Shown here: positions 48,694-57,430 of the stretch, piece by piece
Position numbering within the stretch: the stretch's first letter is position 1
How the letters are laid out: every line of letters begins with the position of its first letter
Source of the DNA: Alphaproteobacteria bacterium
GTDB taxonomy: Bacteria > Pseudomonadota > Alphaproteobacteria > Sphingomonadales > Sphingomonadaceae
NCBI GenBank assembly: GCA_019232625.1
Contig: JAFANP010000065.1
Location: 1 to 64,000 of the forward strand
Length of the DNA: 64,000 bases
Direction: 5' to 3'
Translations under genes and position numbers: made by a program
The notes under the pieces: generated by a model
The model's input: only the letters and a program-made list of their open reading frames with translations
Database searches by the model: none
Told to the model about the DNA's origin: nothing

Positions 48694-50535
48694 ATGCAGC
48701 CTCTCGACCGCCGCCGCTTCCTCGTCTCCAGCGCGGCGCTCGCCGCCTTGCAGGCGCTCCCAGGCTGCGCCGCGCCCGGTGCCGGAGCCGGGGGTCCGGA
48801 CGCCGACGCGGAGCGGGCGCTGGCGGGGATCGCCGAGGCGCTGCTCGCCGAATATCCGGAGAACGCCACCTCGCTCGGCCTCGACAAGGACGCGCGGGCG
48901 CCGCTCAAGTCGCGGCTCACCGACCGCTCCCTCGAGGGCCGCGCCCGCCACGCCGCGGCGGCGGCCTCGCGGCTGGCGCGGCTCGCCGCGATCGACCGCC
49001 GCCGCCTCGATCCTGCCTCGCTCATCGACCTGGAGGTGGTGGAAACCGCGCACCGGCTCGCCGCCGAGGGCTTGCGCTTCCCCTATGGCGACGTGGTGAC
49101 GCTGAGCCAGAACTGGTCCTACCGCAACGCCCCCTACGTCGTCGCGCAGAACACCGGCGCCTTCGTCGAGATTCCCGACTTCCTCGACAGCAGCCACACC
49201 GTCGCCACGCCCGCCGACGCCGACTCCTATCTCGCCCGCGTCGAAGCCCATGCGGGCCAGCTCGACGGCGAGACCGAGCGGCTCCGCCACGATTCCGACC
49301 AGGGTGTCCTCGCGCCCGACTTCCTGCTCGACAAAACCCTCCGCCAAATAAAATCCGCGCGGGCGGAGCCGGTGGAAAGCTGGACGCTCGTCGGCTCGCT
49401 GGCGCGCCGGGCCGCGGCGCTGGGCGGCGGCTATGGCGAGCGGGCGCGGCGCCTCGTGGAGCAGAAGGTGGCGCCGGCGATGGACCGGCAGATCGCCGAG
49501 CTCACCCGCCAGCGGGCGCGGGCCGACGACCGGGCGGGGGCGTGGAAGCTGCCGGACGGCGAGCATTATTACGCCTGGGCGCTGCGCGCGGCGACGACCA
49601 GCGCGCGCACGCCCGAGGAGGTACATCGCATGGGGCAGGAGCAGCTCGCCGAGCTCCAGTCGCGCATGGACCCGATCCTGCGCGCCCAGGGCCTGACCCA
49701 GGGCACCGTCGGCGAGCGGATGACGGCGCTCGGCAAGGATCCGAAATACCTCTTCCCCAACGACGAGGCGGGGCGCCGGCAGATCCTCGATTTCCTCAAC
49801 GGCCGGGTCGCCGACATACGCGCCCGCCTGCCCCGCGCCTTCGCCACCCTCGTGCGCGGCAACCTCGTCATCAAGCGCGTTCCGCCCGAGATCGAGGCCG
49901 GCGCGCCGGGCGGATACGCCGCCGCCGGCACCATCGACGGCTCCGTCCCCGGCAATTACTATATCAACCTGCGCGACACCTCGATCTGGCCGCGCCACGC
50001 CTTGCCGACGCTCACCTATCACGAGGGCATTCCCGGCCATGTCTGGCAGGGAGAATATACGTACAAGCTGCCGCTGGTGCGCTCCCTCCTCGCCTTCAAC
50101 GCCTATTCGGAAGGCTGGGCCCTCTACGCGGAGCAGCTCGCCGACGAGCTCGGCGTCTACGAAGGCGATCCGCTCGGCCGGCTCGGCTACATGCAGTCCA
50201 TCGCCTTCCGCTGCTGCCGCCTCGTCGTCGACACCGGCCTTCACGCCAAGCGCTGGACTCGGGCGCAGGCGATCGACTGGTTCGTTCGGACCAACGGCTC
50301 CAGCCGCGAGGAAGTGCAGAGCGAGGTCGACCGCTACGTCGCCTGGCCCGGACAGGCGTGCGGCTACAAGGTCGGCCATAGCGAGATCAACCGCCTCCGC
50401 GCCAAGGCGCAGGCGGCGCTCGGCAAGCGCTTCGACCTGAGGACGTTCGACGATGCGCTGGTCCTCGGCGGCAGCGTGCCGCTCACCCTCCTCGAGCGGG
50501 TGATCGACCGCTACGTCGCTAAAGGGGGACAGTAA
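48694..50535 (+). CDS. DUF885 family protein, exported, putative metallo-hydrolase
   Basis: A 613-residue protein of the DUF885 family, thought to be metal-dependent hydrolases. The N-terminus has a twin-arginine-like and lipoprotein-like signal (DRRRFLVSSAALAALQALPGC). The C-terminal domain carries TYHEGIPGHVWQ, the HExxxGH motif of the family, followed by EGWALYAEQ and WPGQACGYKVG. ATG 48694 is preceded by GGAG. The last residues AKGGQ* and the TAA stop are encoded by the first unit of a REP-like cluster, so the natural C-terminus has been replaced or extended. Confidence 0.88.
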   Translation: MQPLDRRRFLVSSAALAALQALPGCAAPGAGAGGPDADAERALAGIAEALLAEYPENATSLGLDKDARAPLKSRLTDRSLEGRARHAAAAASRLARLAAIDRRRLDPASLIDLEVVETAHRLAAEGLRFPYGDVVTLSQNWSYRNAPYVVAQNTGAFVEIPDFLDSSHTVATPADADSYLARVEAHAGQLDGETERLRHDSDQGVLAPDFLLDKTLRQIKSARAEPVESWTLVGSLARRAAALGGGYGERARRLVEQKVAPAMDRQIAELTRQRARADDRAGAWKLPDGEHYYAWALRAATTSARTPEEVHRMGQEQLAELQSRMDPILRAQGLTQGTVGERMTALGKDPKYLFPNDEAGRRQILDFLNGRVADIRARLPRAFATLVRGNLVIKRVPPEIEAGAPGGYAAAGTIDGSVPGNYYINLRDTSIWPRHALPTLTYHEGIPGHVWQGEYTYKLPLVRSLLAFNAYSEGWALYAEQLADELGVYEGDPLGRLGYMQSIAFRCCRLVVDTGLHAKRWTRAQAIDWFVRTNGSSREEVQSEVDRYVAWPGQACGYKVGHSEINRLRAKAQAALGKRFDLRTFDDALVLGGSVPLTLLERVIDRYVAKGGQ

Positions 50536-50675
50536 CTATTTGTCCGCTGCGCACAAATGGGGACAGTAACTATTTGTCCGCTCCGCGCCCTCACGCCTCC
50601 GGTGAGTACGGACAAATAGTTACTGTCCCCATTTACCGACCCCCGGCACGGAGCGGACAAATAGTTACTGTCCCC
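50525..50675. repeat. REP-like cluster: two direct and two inverted units
   Basis: Units of GGGGACAGTAACTATTTGTCC at 50525-50545 and 50559-50579 (direct) and at 50610-50630 and 50655-50675 (inverted). The core between unit 2 and 3 starts CTCCGCGCCCTCACGCCTCC, nearly identical to the core of the cluster after clpA. The TAA of unit 1 is the stop of the DUF885 gene; unit 4 ends ten bases from the end of the fructosamine kinase gene. Confidence 0.95.
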
Positions 50676-50683
50676 ATTTTCGG

Positions 50684-51493
50684 TCAGGCGTCGAGGGCGC
50701 GCAGCAGCCGGTCGGCCATGCCGGCATAGCCGCTGCCGAACAGGCGGAGGTGGAGGATCGCGGGGAAGAGCTGGTAGACGCAGCGGCGCCGCGGCCAGCC
50801 CGGCGCCGGCTCGCCGTAGGCGGCCCAGAAGTCGGGCGGCGGCGCGTCGAACAGCGACAGCATGGCGAGGTCCACCTCCGGGTCGCCGAAATAGCAGGCG
50901 GGGTCGATCAGCGCCGCCAGCCGTCCGCCCTCCACGAGGATGTTGCCGCCCCACAGGTCGCCGTGGAGGTGCGAGGCGGGGGGCGCCGCGGGGACGAGGT
51001 CGGCGATCCGCCCGGCGAGGCGCTCGATCCGCTCCCGCCAGGGCCGGTCGAGAAGGCTCGCCGCCGCGACGAGGCGCTGCTCGGCCCAGAAGCGGGGCCA
51101 GTCCTGCCCGCGCCGGTTGTCCAGCTCGACCGTCCCTATGCGATAGTCGACCGGCCAGCCGTAGCTCTCGCCGATGCGCGCGTGGAGCCGCCGGAGCGCC
51201 TCGCCGATCCCGCGCCAGGCGGAGGCGCTGAACACCCGGTCGTTCGGCACATGCTCGAGCAGCAGGACGCCGTCATGCTCGCCTTCGACGCGGGGCGCCG
51301 GCACGCCCGCGTCGGCGAGCGCGCGCAGCATCGCCGCCTCGGTCGCCGGCGCGCCGCCGCTCTTGGCGACGGAGAGGCGCCCGTCGTCCCTGCGCACGAG
51401 CAGGACCTCGGAAAGGTCGCCGCCGGCGAGCCGCTCGAGCCGATGCGCGGCCGTGCCCGTCAGCCGCGCGACCCGCTCCGCGAAGGCCGTCAC
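50684..51493 (-). CDS. fructosamine kinase family protein
   Basis: A 269-residue aminoglycoside-phosphotransferase-fold kinase of the fructosamine/ketosamine 3-kinase family, which phosphorylates glycated amines so they break down. Seen: HLHGDLWGGNIL (catalytic loop) and LIDPACYFGDPEVDLAML (metal-binding DxD region), both distinctive. It overlaps the low-molecular-weight phosphatase gene by four bases (ATGA), a pairing frequently seen, which suggests the phosphatase and the kinase belong to the same deglycation process. Confidence 0.9.
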   Translation of the reverse strand: MTAFAERVARLTGTAAHRLERLAGGDLSEVLLVRRDDGRLSVAKSGGAPATEAAMLRALADAGVPAPRVEGEHDGVLLLEHVPNDRVFSASAWRGIGEALRRLHARIGESYGWPVDYRIGTVELDNRRGQDWPRFWAEQRLVAAASLLDRPWRERIERLAGRIADLVPAAPPASHLHGDLWGGNILVEGGRLAALIDPACYFGDPEVDLAMLSLFDAPPPDFWAAYGEPAPGWPRRRCVYQLFPAILHLRLFGSGYAGMADRLLRALDA

Positions 51494-51963
51494 CCCTGCG
51501 CCTCGGCGGCGATCCGCGCCGCCAGCGCCCGCGCGCCCTCCGCGACCTCGGCCCAGGCCGTGTCGAAATGCGCCTCGTCGCCATAATAGGGATCCGCCAC
51601 CGCCTGCCCTTCCCGCCCCGCGACATGGTCGAGGAGCAGCGAGAGATGCGCCTTGGCGTCGGCCGGGCGCAGCCGCTCGATGTCCGCCAGGTTCTTCTCG
51701 TCGAGAGCGACGATATGGTCGAAGCGGCGGAAGTCGTCCGGCCCGACCTGGCGCGCCCGCAGATGCGAGATGTCGACTCCGTTGCGCGCCGCGACGGCCG
51801 CGGCGCGCCGGTCGGGCGGATGGCCGATATGCCAGTCGCCGGTGCCCGCCGAATCGATCTCCACGTCGAGCCCGAGCCGCTCCGCCTCGGCGCGGAACGC
51901 CGCCTCCGCGAGCGGCGAGCGGCAGATGTTGCCGAGACAGACGAACAGGACCGATTTGCGCAT
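51490..51963 (-). CDS. low-molecular-weight protein-tyrosine-phosphatase family protein
   Basis: A 157-residue phosphatase. The P-loop VCLGNICRSP (C9, R15) and the acid loop ADPYYGD are both present. I use ATG 51961-51963; the track start adds 21 residues of non-family sequence. Members act on tyrosine phosphates or, in fructosamine-kinase pairs, possibly on sugar phosphates. The gene overlaps the kinase by four bases, and is divergent from the MFS transporter. Confidence 0.9.
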   Translation of the reverse strand: MRKSVLFVCLGNICRSPLAEAAFRAEAERLGLDVEIDSAGTGDWHIGHPPDRRAAAVAARNGVDISHLRARQVGPDDFRRFDHIVALDEKNLADIERLRPADAKAHLSLLLDHVAGREGQAVADPYYGDEAHFDTAWAEVAEGARALAARIAAEAQG

Positions 51964-52037
51964 CTCAAGCCCCCGGTTGCCAAAGCGTGCGGCTCTGCTA
52001 GCCAGATGCACCAGCGAGAACAACAAGAGGGGGAGAG

Positions 52038-53657
52038 ATGGCCGAGGGTGCCGCCGAAGCCGCCGCGCCGCCGGCCGCCCGCTACAGGATCGGTGCCTAC
52101 GCCTGGTACGCGCTCCTCGTCCTCGTCCTCGTCTACGTCATCAACTTCATCGATCGGCAGATCATCTCGATCCTCGCCCAGGACATCAAGCACGACCTCG
52201 CCGTCGACGACGCCCAGATCGGCTTCCTCTACGGCACCGCCTTCGCCGTCTTCTACGCCCTGTTCGGAATCCCGCTCGGCCGGCTCGCCGACAGCTGGTA
52301 TCGCGGCCGGCTGATCGCGGCCGGCCTCGGCCTCTGGTCGTCGATGACCATGCTGTCCGGCTTCGCCTCCTCGTTCGGGATGCTTGCGGTCGCGCGGATC
52401 GGCGTCGGAATCGGCGAGGCGAGCGCCTCTCCCGCGGCCTATTCGATGATCTCCGACAGCTTCCCGAAGGAGAGGAGGGCGACCGCCCTCTCCATCTATT
52501 CCAGCGGCCTCTATATCGGCGGCGCGCTCAGCCTGCCGATCGGCGGCTTCGTGCTCAGCCGGTGGAACGCCGCCTGGCCCGGGGGATCGGGCGCCCCGCT
52601 CGGGCTGGTCGGCTGGCAGGCCGCCTTCCTCACCGTCGGGCTCCCGGGATTGCTCCTCGCCTTGTGGGTGCTGACCCTGCGGGAGCCGCAGCGCGGCGCC
52701 TCCGACGGCCTGCCGCAGCCGATCGTCCAGCCCAATGCCTGGCGCGACTTCGGGCGCGAGCTGGCCGCCATCCTGCCGCCTCTGACCCTCCTCACCGCCG
52801 CGCGGACGCCCGGGGCCCTGCCGGTCAACCTGCTCGCCCTGGCCGGGGCGGCCGGCGCCGTGGCCGGCCTCGCTTGGCTAACCGGGGACTGGCCGCAATG
52901 GCTGGCCTACGGCCTCGGCGCCTATGCGATCTTCTCCTGGGTGCAGTCGCTCCGCCACCGCGATCCCGCCACCCACCGGCTGATCTGGGCCTCGCCGACC
53001 TTCGTCATGCTCGCAATCGCGTTCGGCAGCATCTCGTTCATGACCTACGCCATTTCCTTCTGGGCGCCGCCCTACGGCATCCGCACCTTCTACGCGTCCG
53101 CCGCAGCGCCGGCCCGGATCCTGGGCGGCATGACCGCCGCCGAGGAGGTCTCGACGATCATCGGCTGGTCGGCGGCCTTCGCCGCGGCCACCGGAGTCAT
53201 CGTCGGCGGCATCGTCGCCGACCGCTGGCGGCGCCGCGACCCGCGCGGGCGCCTGTTCGTGAACATGCTCTCGGTCGTCCTTCCCGCCCCGGCGGTCTGG
53301 TACATGTTCACCACCGACAGCCTCGCCGGCTTCTACCTCGCCAGCCCCGTCGCCCAGTTGTTCGGCTCCGCCTGGGTCGGCGCCGCCGTGGCGACGCTTC
53401 AGGACCTCGTCCTCCCGCGCATGCGGGCCACCGCCGGGGCGACCTACGTCCTCGGCACGACCATGGTCGGACTGGCGCTCGGGCCCTATTTCGCGGGCAA
53501 GATGTCGGTGGTGACGGGCAGCCTAAGCGCCGGCATCTTCTGCCTCTACGTCGTCCCGCCCTTCACCCTGCTCGCGCTCTGGCTCGGAAGCCGCCGCCTC
53601 GCCGCCCTCGAATCCACCCGCCTCGAGCGCGCACGCGCCGTCGGCGAGCCGATCTAG
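52038..53657 (+). CDS. MFS transporter, spinster-like
   Basis: A 539-residue major facilitator transporter with 12 or more predicted helices. The N-terminal half has YVINFIDRQIISILAQDIK and FLYGTAFAVFYALFGIPLGRLAD, characteristic of the spinster-like subgroup; ARIGVGIGEASASPAA is the conserved motif in the next helices. A long loop between the two halves (about 215-300) carries two additional hydrophobic stretches, longer than in typical MFS. Substrate unknown. It ends in a CTAG shared with the convergent sodC gene. Confidence 0.87.
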   Translation: MAEGAAEAAAPPAARYRIGAYAWYALLVLVLVYVINFIDRQIISILAQDIKHDLAVDDAQIGFLYGTAFAVFYALFGIPLGRLADSWYRGRLIAAGLGLWSSMTMLSGFASSFGMLAVARIGVGIGEASASPAAYSMISDSFPKERRATALSIYSSGLYIGGALSLPIGGFVLSRWNAAWPGGSGAPLGLVGWQAAFLTVGLPGLLLALWVLTLREPQRGASDGLPQPIVQPNAWRDFGRELAAILPPLTLLTAARTPGALPVNLLALAGAAGAVAGLAWLTGDWPQWLAYGLGAYAIFSWVQSLRHRDPATHRLIWASPTFVMLAIAFGSISFMTYAISFWAPPYGIRTFYASAAAPARILGGMTAAEEVSTIIGWSAAFAAATGVIVGGIVADRWRRRDPRGRLFVNMLSVVLPAPAVWYMFTTDSLAGFYLASPVAQLFGSAWVGAAVATLQDLVLPRMRATAGATYVLGTTMVGLALGPYFAGKMSVVTGSLSAGIFCLYVVPPFTLLALWLGSRRLAALESTRLERARAVGEPI

Positions 53658-54202
53658 CCCAGCACCCCGCAGGCGATGCGGGCGCCGGAATTGCCCGAGG
53701 GGTCGGTGCGATAGTCGTCGGCCTGTGCGTGGAGGACGATCGCCGCGCCGTCGGCGTCGAGCAGCGCGCTGCCGCCGCCGGTGAGCGAGGCGGCGGGGAC
53801 GGTATATTCGAGGCTGCCGCGCCGGTCGGTGCCGACCATCAGGTTCGGCAGGTCGCCAAGGTGCATGCCTTGCGGATTGTCCTTGCCGTGCTGCCGCCCG
53901 CTTGGATTCCAGTGCGGCCCGGCCGAAGCGAAGGCGGGCGGGTCGCAGCGCCCGACCGCGTGAAGATGAGCGCCATAGGCGCCGGGCGCCAGGCCCGCGG
54001 CGTCGATCCGCACCCGCAGGCCGTCGCCCGCCTGGTCGATCCGCGCCCGCGCCACCGTCCGGCCCGACGGCTCCTTTATCTCGGCCGAAGCGCCGGGGGC
54101 TTGTCCCGTCCCGTCGGGCCGCGCCTCGGGCGCCGTCGTCGCCGTGCAGGCGGCGAGCAGGGCCGCAAGGGCGACAGGCCCCATCCATCGAACGTCGTTC
54201 AT
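53654..54202 (-). CDS. sodC: Cu/Zn superoxide dismutase, lipoprotein form
   Basis: This enzyme converts superoxide to hydrogen peroxide in the periplasm. The 182-residue protein begins with a lipoprotein signal (LAALLAAC). Metal and structural motifs are visible: GAHLHAVGRCD (copper histidines), the zinc loop from GPHWNPSGRQHG to HLGDLPNL, and VLHAQADDY with the closing GNSGARIACGVL. I use ATG 54200-54202; the track start at 54409 is a shadow. The stop TAG overlaps that of the MFS gene. Confidence 0.92.
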   Translation of the reverse strand: MNDVRWMGPVALAALLAACTATTAPEARPDGTGQAPGASAEIKEPSGRTVARARIDQAGDGLRVRIDAAGLAPGAYGAHLHAVGRCDPPAFASAGPHWNPSGRQHGKDNPQGMHLGDLPNLMVGTDRRGSLEYTVPAASLTGGGSALLDADGAAIVLHAQADDYRTDPSGNSGARIACGVLG

Positions 54203-54246
54203 CCCGCGCCTCCTCCTGTTGTGGAGGGGTGAACGAACCGGAGGCG

Positions 54247-55572
54247 TTACGGTTGCCCGCCGCCGCGCGGCGCCCGGCCGATGCCGTACCAGCGCAGTCC
54301 CGCCTCCTCCACCTCCTCGGGCGGGTAGACGCCGCGCAGATCGACGAAGACCGGCTGGGCCAGCGCCCGCGCCATGCGGCCGAGGTCGAGCGCCCGCAGC
54401 ACGTCCCATTCGGTCACCAGCACGACGGCGTCGGCGCCGGCGGCGGCGGCATAGGGATTGTCGAAGAACTCGACGCCCGGCATCAGCGGCCGCGCCTGCT
54501 CTATCCCTTCCGGGTCGTAGCCGCGCACGCTCGCGCCGCCGTCCTGCAGCGCCTGGACGATGCTCAGCGACGGCGCGTCCCGCATGTCGTCCGTATTGGG
54601 CTTGAAGGTCAGGCCGAGCAGGGCGATCGTGCTTCCCCGCGCGTCACCGCCCAGCGCCTGGATCACCTTGCGGCCCATCGCGCGCTTGCGGGTCTCGTTC
54701 ACCGCCACCACCGATTCGACGATGCGAAGCGGCGACTGCTGGTCCTCCGCCGTCTTGAGCAGGGCCAGCGTGTCCTTGGGGAAGCAGGAGCCGCCATAGC
54801 CCGGGCCGGCGTGGAGGAACTTCGGGCCGATGCGGTTGTCGAGCCCGATCCCGCGCGCAACGTCCTGCACGTCGGCCCCCACCGCCTCGCACAGGTCGGC
54901 GATCTCGTTGATGAAGGTGATCTTGGTCGCGAGGAAGGCGTTGGCCGCATATTTGATCAGCTCGGCCGTGCGCCGGGCGGTGAACAGGAGCGGCGCCTTG
55001 TTGAGGTAGAGCGGCCGGTAGATCTCCCGCATCAGTTCGGCGGCGTCGGGATCCTCGGTGCCGACGACGATCCGGTCGGGCCGCTTGAAATCCTCGATCG
55101 CCGCGCCTTCGCGCAGGAATTCGGGGTTGGAGACCACCCAGGCCGTCGCCCCGGGCGCGGTCTCGCCGATGATCCGCTCCACCTCGTCGCCCGTGCCGAC
55201 CGGCACCGTCGACTTGGTGACGACCACCGCCGGTCGGGTCAGCGCCCGCGCGATCTCCGCCGCCGCGCCGAAGACGTAGCTGAGGTCGGCATGGCCGTCG
55301 CCGCGACGCGACGGCGTGCCGACGGCGATGAACACGGCTTCCGCGTCCGCCACTCCGGCCGCGAGGTCGGTGGTGAAGGAGAGCCGGCCGCCGCGCACGT
55401 TGCGCCCCACCAGGTCGTCGAGGCCCGGCTCGAAGATCGGCATGACTCCTCGGTGGAGCGCGTCGATCTTCGCGGCGTCGCGGTCGACGCAGGTGACGTC
55501 GTGGCCGAAGTCGGAAAAGCAGGCTCCGGAGACGAGGCCGACATAGCCCGTCCCGATCATGGCGATGCGCAT
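54247..55572 (-). CDS. ugd: UDP-glucose 6-dehydrogenase
   Basis: This enzyme oxidises UDP-glucose twice to UDP-glucuronate for polysaccharides and lipid modification. Seen: MRIAMIGTGYVGLVSG (NAD loop), STVPVGTGDE, NPEFLREGAAI and the catalytic cysteine in GYGGSCFPKD, then GLTFKPNTDDMRDAPS. The 441-residue length is typical. The start is the ATG at 55570-55572. No polysaccharide genes adjoin it. Downstream is a 45-base gap to sodC on the same strand. Confidence 0.95.
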   Translation of the reverse strand: MRIAMIGTGYVGLVSGACFSDFGHDVTCVDRDAAKIDALHRGVMPIFEPGLDDLVGRNVRGGRLSFTTDLAAGVADAEAVFIAVGTPSRRGDGHADLSYVFGAAAEIARALTRPAVVVTKSTVPVGTGDEVERIIGETAPGATAWVVSNPEFLREGAAIEDFKRPDRIVVGTEDPDAAELMREIYRPLYLNKAPLLFTARRTAELIKYAANAFLATKITFINEIADLCEAVGADVQDVARGIGLDNRIGPKFLHAGPGYGGSCFPKDTLALLKTAEDQQSPLRIVESVVAVNETRKRAMGRKVIQALGGDARGSTIALLGLTFKPNTDDMRDAPSLSIVQALQDGGASVRGYDPEGIEQARPLMPGVEFFDNPYAAAAGADAVVLVTEWDVLRALDLGRMARALAQPVFVDLRGVYPPEEVEEAGLRWYGIGRAPRGGGQP

Positions 55573-56032
55573 TGAAGTCCTCGAGGATCGAAGTGGCGAC
55601 GCGCTTACCCGCGGACCCTTCCACCCGGCAAGGCCTTTCGCCCCGGCGCCCTGCCCACGCCGCCCAAGCCGAGCCGCCGATGCCCCGCCCTTCGCCCGGG
55701 CGCAGGAGAAGGAGGAAAGTCCTTCGACAGGCTCAGGACGAACGGTGAGGGCGACCGGCCGGAGGTGGAATCCCAGGGCGGCCAGGCCGCCGGCCTCCCG
55801 CCAGGCCGGGGGGTAAGCCCTCAAAACACCCGACCCGTTCGGGCTGAGCCCGTCGAAGCCCTCCCCTCGGCCGGGCCGGCCAGTAGAAGGTCCTTCGACG
55901 GAGGACGAACGGTGCGAGAGGGGGGAGGAGGGAGCCGCGGCCGACGTGCGGGGCGCGAGGCACCATCCGCGCCGGTGGGCCGAGCGTTATCGCTTCTCCC
56001 TGGGCGCAGCGAGGCCCCCGCCACGCCCGCGC
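55573..56032. other. 460-base gene-free stretch with interspersed repeats
   Basis: Upstream of ugd and downstream of the OmpA gene. It holds two or three copies of the GTTCGGGCTGAGCCCGTCGAAG family (about 55718-55746, 55838-55860 and a partial copy near 55889-55914). No convincing ORF is present. The ugd promoter must be near its left end. Confidence 0.55.
55718..55914. repeat. cluster of GTTCGGGCTGAGCCCGTCGAAG-family palindromes
   Basis: CCTTCGACAGGCTCAGGACG at 55718 onward faces GTTCGGGCTGAGCCCGTCGA at 55838 onward; a further CCTTCGACGGAGGACGAACGG lies near 55893. The same family forms the inverted repeat at 9411-9494. Confidence 0.75.
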
Positions 56033-56072
56033 AAAAAAAGGGAGCCGACCCGAAGGCCGGCTCCCGATTTTT
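56033..56072 (-). terminator. intrinsic terminator of the OmpA-family gene
   Basis: GGGAGCCGACC and GGCCGGCTCCC form a stem with one mismatch. It is flanked on the plus strand by a run of seven A on the left and GATTTTT on the right, so it can work in either direction; for the minus-strand OmpA gene the seven T residues follow the stem as required. Confidence 0.88.
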
Positions 56073-56104
56073 CGTCACGCTCCGCCGAAGCGGAGGCGAT
56101 CGCC

Positions 56105-57226
56105 TTACCAGCCGGAACCCGGCCCGTAGGTGATCTCCACGCGCCGGTTCTGCGGCTCGCGGACACCGTCGGCGGTCTCGACCAGCGGCCGGCTCTCGCC
56201 GAACGCCTGGGTGGTCATCACGCCGTCGGGGATGCCGTGACCGGCGAGATAGGCCCTGACGTTGTCGGCGCGCCGCTGCGACAGGCCGACATTGTACTGG
56301 TCCGAACCCGAACGGTCGGCGTGGCCGGCGATCATCACCTGGGCCTGGCCGCAAGTCTGATAGGCCGCCGAAGCGTTGTCGAGGATCGCAGCCGCCTGCG
56401 GGGTGATGTCCGACTTATCCCAGTCGAAGAACACCATGAACGGCCCGGCCGTGCACGGCGGCGGCGGCGGGGGCGGCGGGGGCGGCGGCGGCGGCGGAGG
56501 CGGCGGAGGCGTCTCTACCGGCGGCGGCGCGGGCGGCGGAAGCGGAGCGGCGCCGCCGAAGTTGAAGGTGATGCCGCCGAGCAGGCTGTGCGAGCGGAAC
56601 CGCATCTTCGTGTCGTTGCCGTTCCAGGCCGTCATCTTGACGTCGGGAACGTTGAAGAAGCGGTACTTCACCGTCACGTCGATATTGTCGGAGATCGCCT
56701 GGCGGACGCCGGCGATGACCTGCCACGCGATGCGCGAATCGGAATCGTCGAGGAACGGCCCGAGGTTCGAGAAGACGCGGTAGTTGTTCGCCTTCACCCG
56801 CGCCATGCCGACACCGCCGCCGATGAAGCCGCTGATGCCGTCGTCGTCGCCGAAATCGAGCATGCCGTTCAGCATGAAGCTGAGCGCGCTGGTGCTGCCG
56901 CCGGCCGGACCCTGGGTGGCGAAGGTGGAGATGTTCTGACCGTTGAGGGCGGTCGTGGTGGTGAAGCCGTCGAGATCGGCCTTCTTGTAGGCGACTTCGC
57001 CCTCGATCCGGAACGCGCCGAGATCGTAGCCGACGAAGATCCCGCCGTCATATCCGTAATCGTGGTTGATCGTGAACGCGTTGTTCCGGGTGCCCAGATC
57101 GACGTCCATATCTTCGACGATCATCGCACCGAATTCGCCGCCAACGTACCAGGCGCCATCGCGCGCAAAGGCTGGAGTTGCGAGCAAGGTGGATGAAAGC
57201 GCCACAGCGATGGCGAGCTTCCGCAT
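56105..57226 (-). CDS. OmpA-family outer-membrane protein with long polyproline linker
   Basis: A 373-residue outer-membrane protein. A signal peptide (MRKLAIAVALSSTLLATPAFA) precedes an eight-stranded beta-barrel (about 22-225, ending GGITFNFGG). A linker with about 18 consecutive prolines follows, then an OmpA/MotB peptidoglycan-binding domain with VMIAGHADRSGSDQYN, LSQRRADNVRAYL and NRRVEITYG. It anchors the outer membrane to the cell wall. The DNA of the linker is a nearly pure GGC/GGN tract likely to change length. A clear terminator follows. Confidence 0.93.
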   Translation of the reverse strand: MRKLAIAVALSSTLLATPAFARDGAWYVGGEFGAMIVEDMDVDLGTRNNAFTINHDYGYDGGIFVGYDLGAFRIEGEVAYKKADLDGFTTTTALNGQNISTFATQGPAGGSTSALSFMLNGMLDFGDDDGISGFIGGGVGMARVKANNYRVFSNLGPFLDDSDSRIAWQVIAGVRQAISDNIDVTVKYRFFNVPDVKMTAWNGNDTKMRFRSHSLLGGITFNFGGAAPLPPPAPPPVETPPPPPPPPPPPPPPPPPPCTAGPFMVFFDWDKSDITPQAAAILDNASAAYQTCGQAQVMIAGHADRSGSDQYNVGLSQRRADNVRAYLAGHGIPDGVMTTQAFGESRPLVETADGVREPQNRRVEITYGPGSGW

Positions 57227-57430
57227 AAATCAATCCCCTTTCTTCTGCGTCCCAACAGGAACGACCGTTGAACTCAATACGGTAAGCGGAGTTTCCACGC
57301 AAGCACGCTTATCCCCACATCTGTTGCCGAAATGCCTCACTGGATCGCTGATCACGCCCCGAGGCCCCTCGCCGTACGGCGCCGCAAACGAGGCAATCCG
57401 GCCTTGGTTTCACGCGGAGAACAAAAAAAT

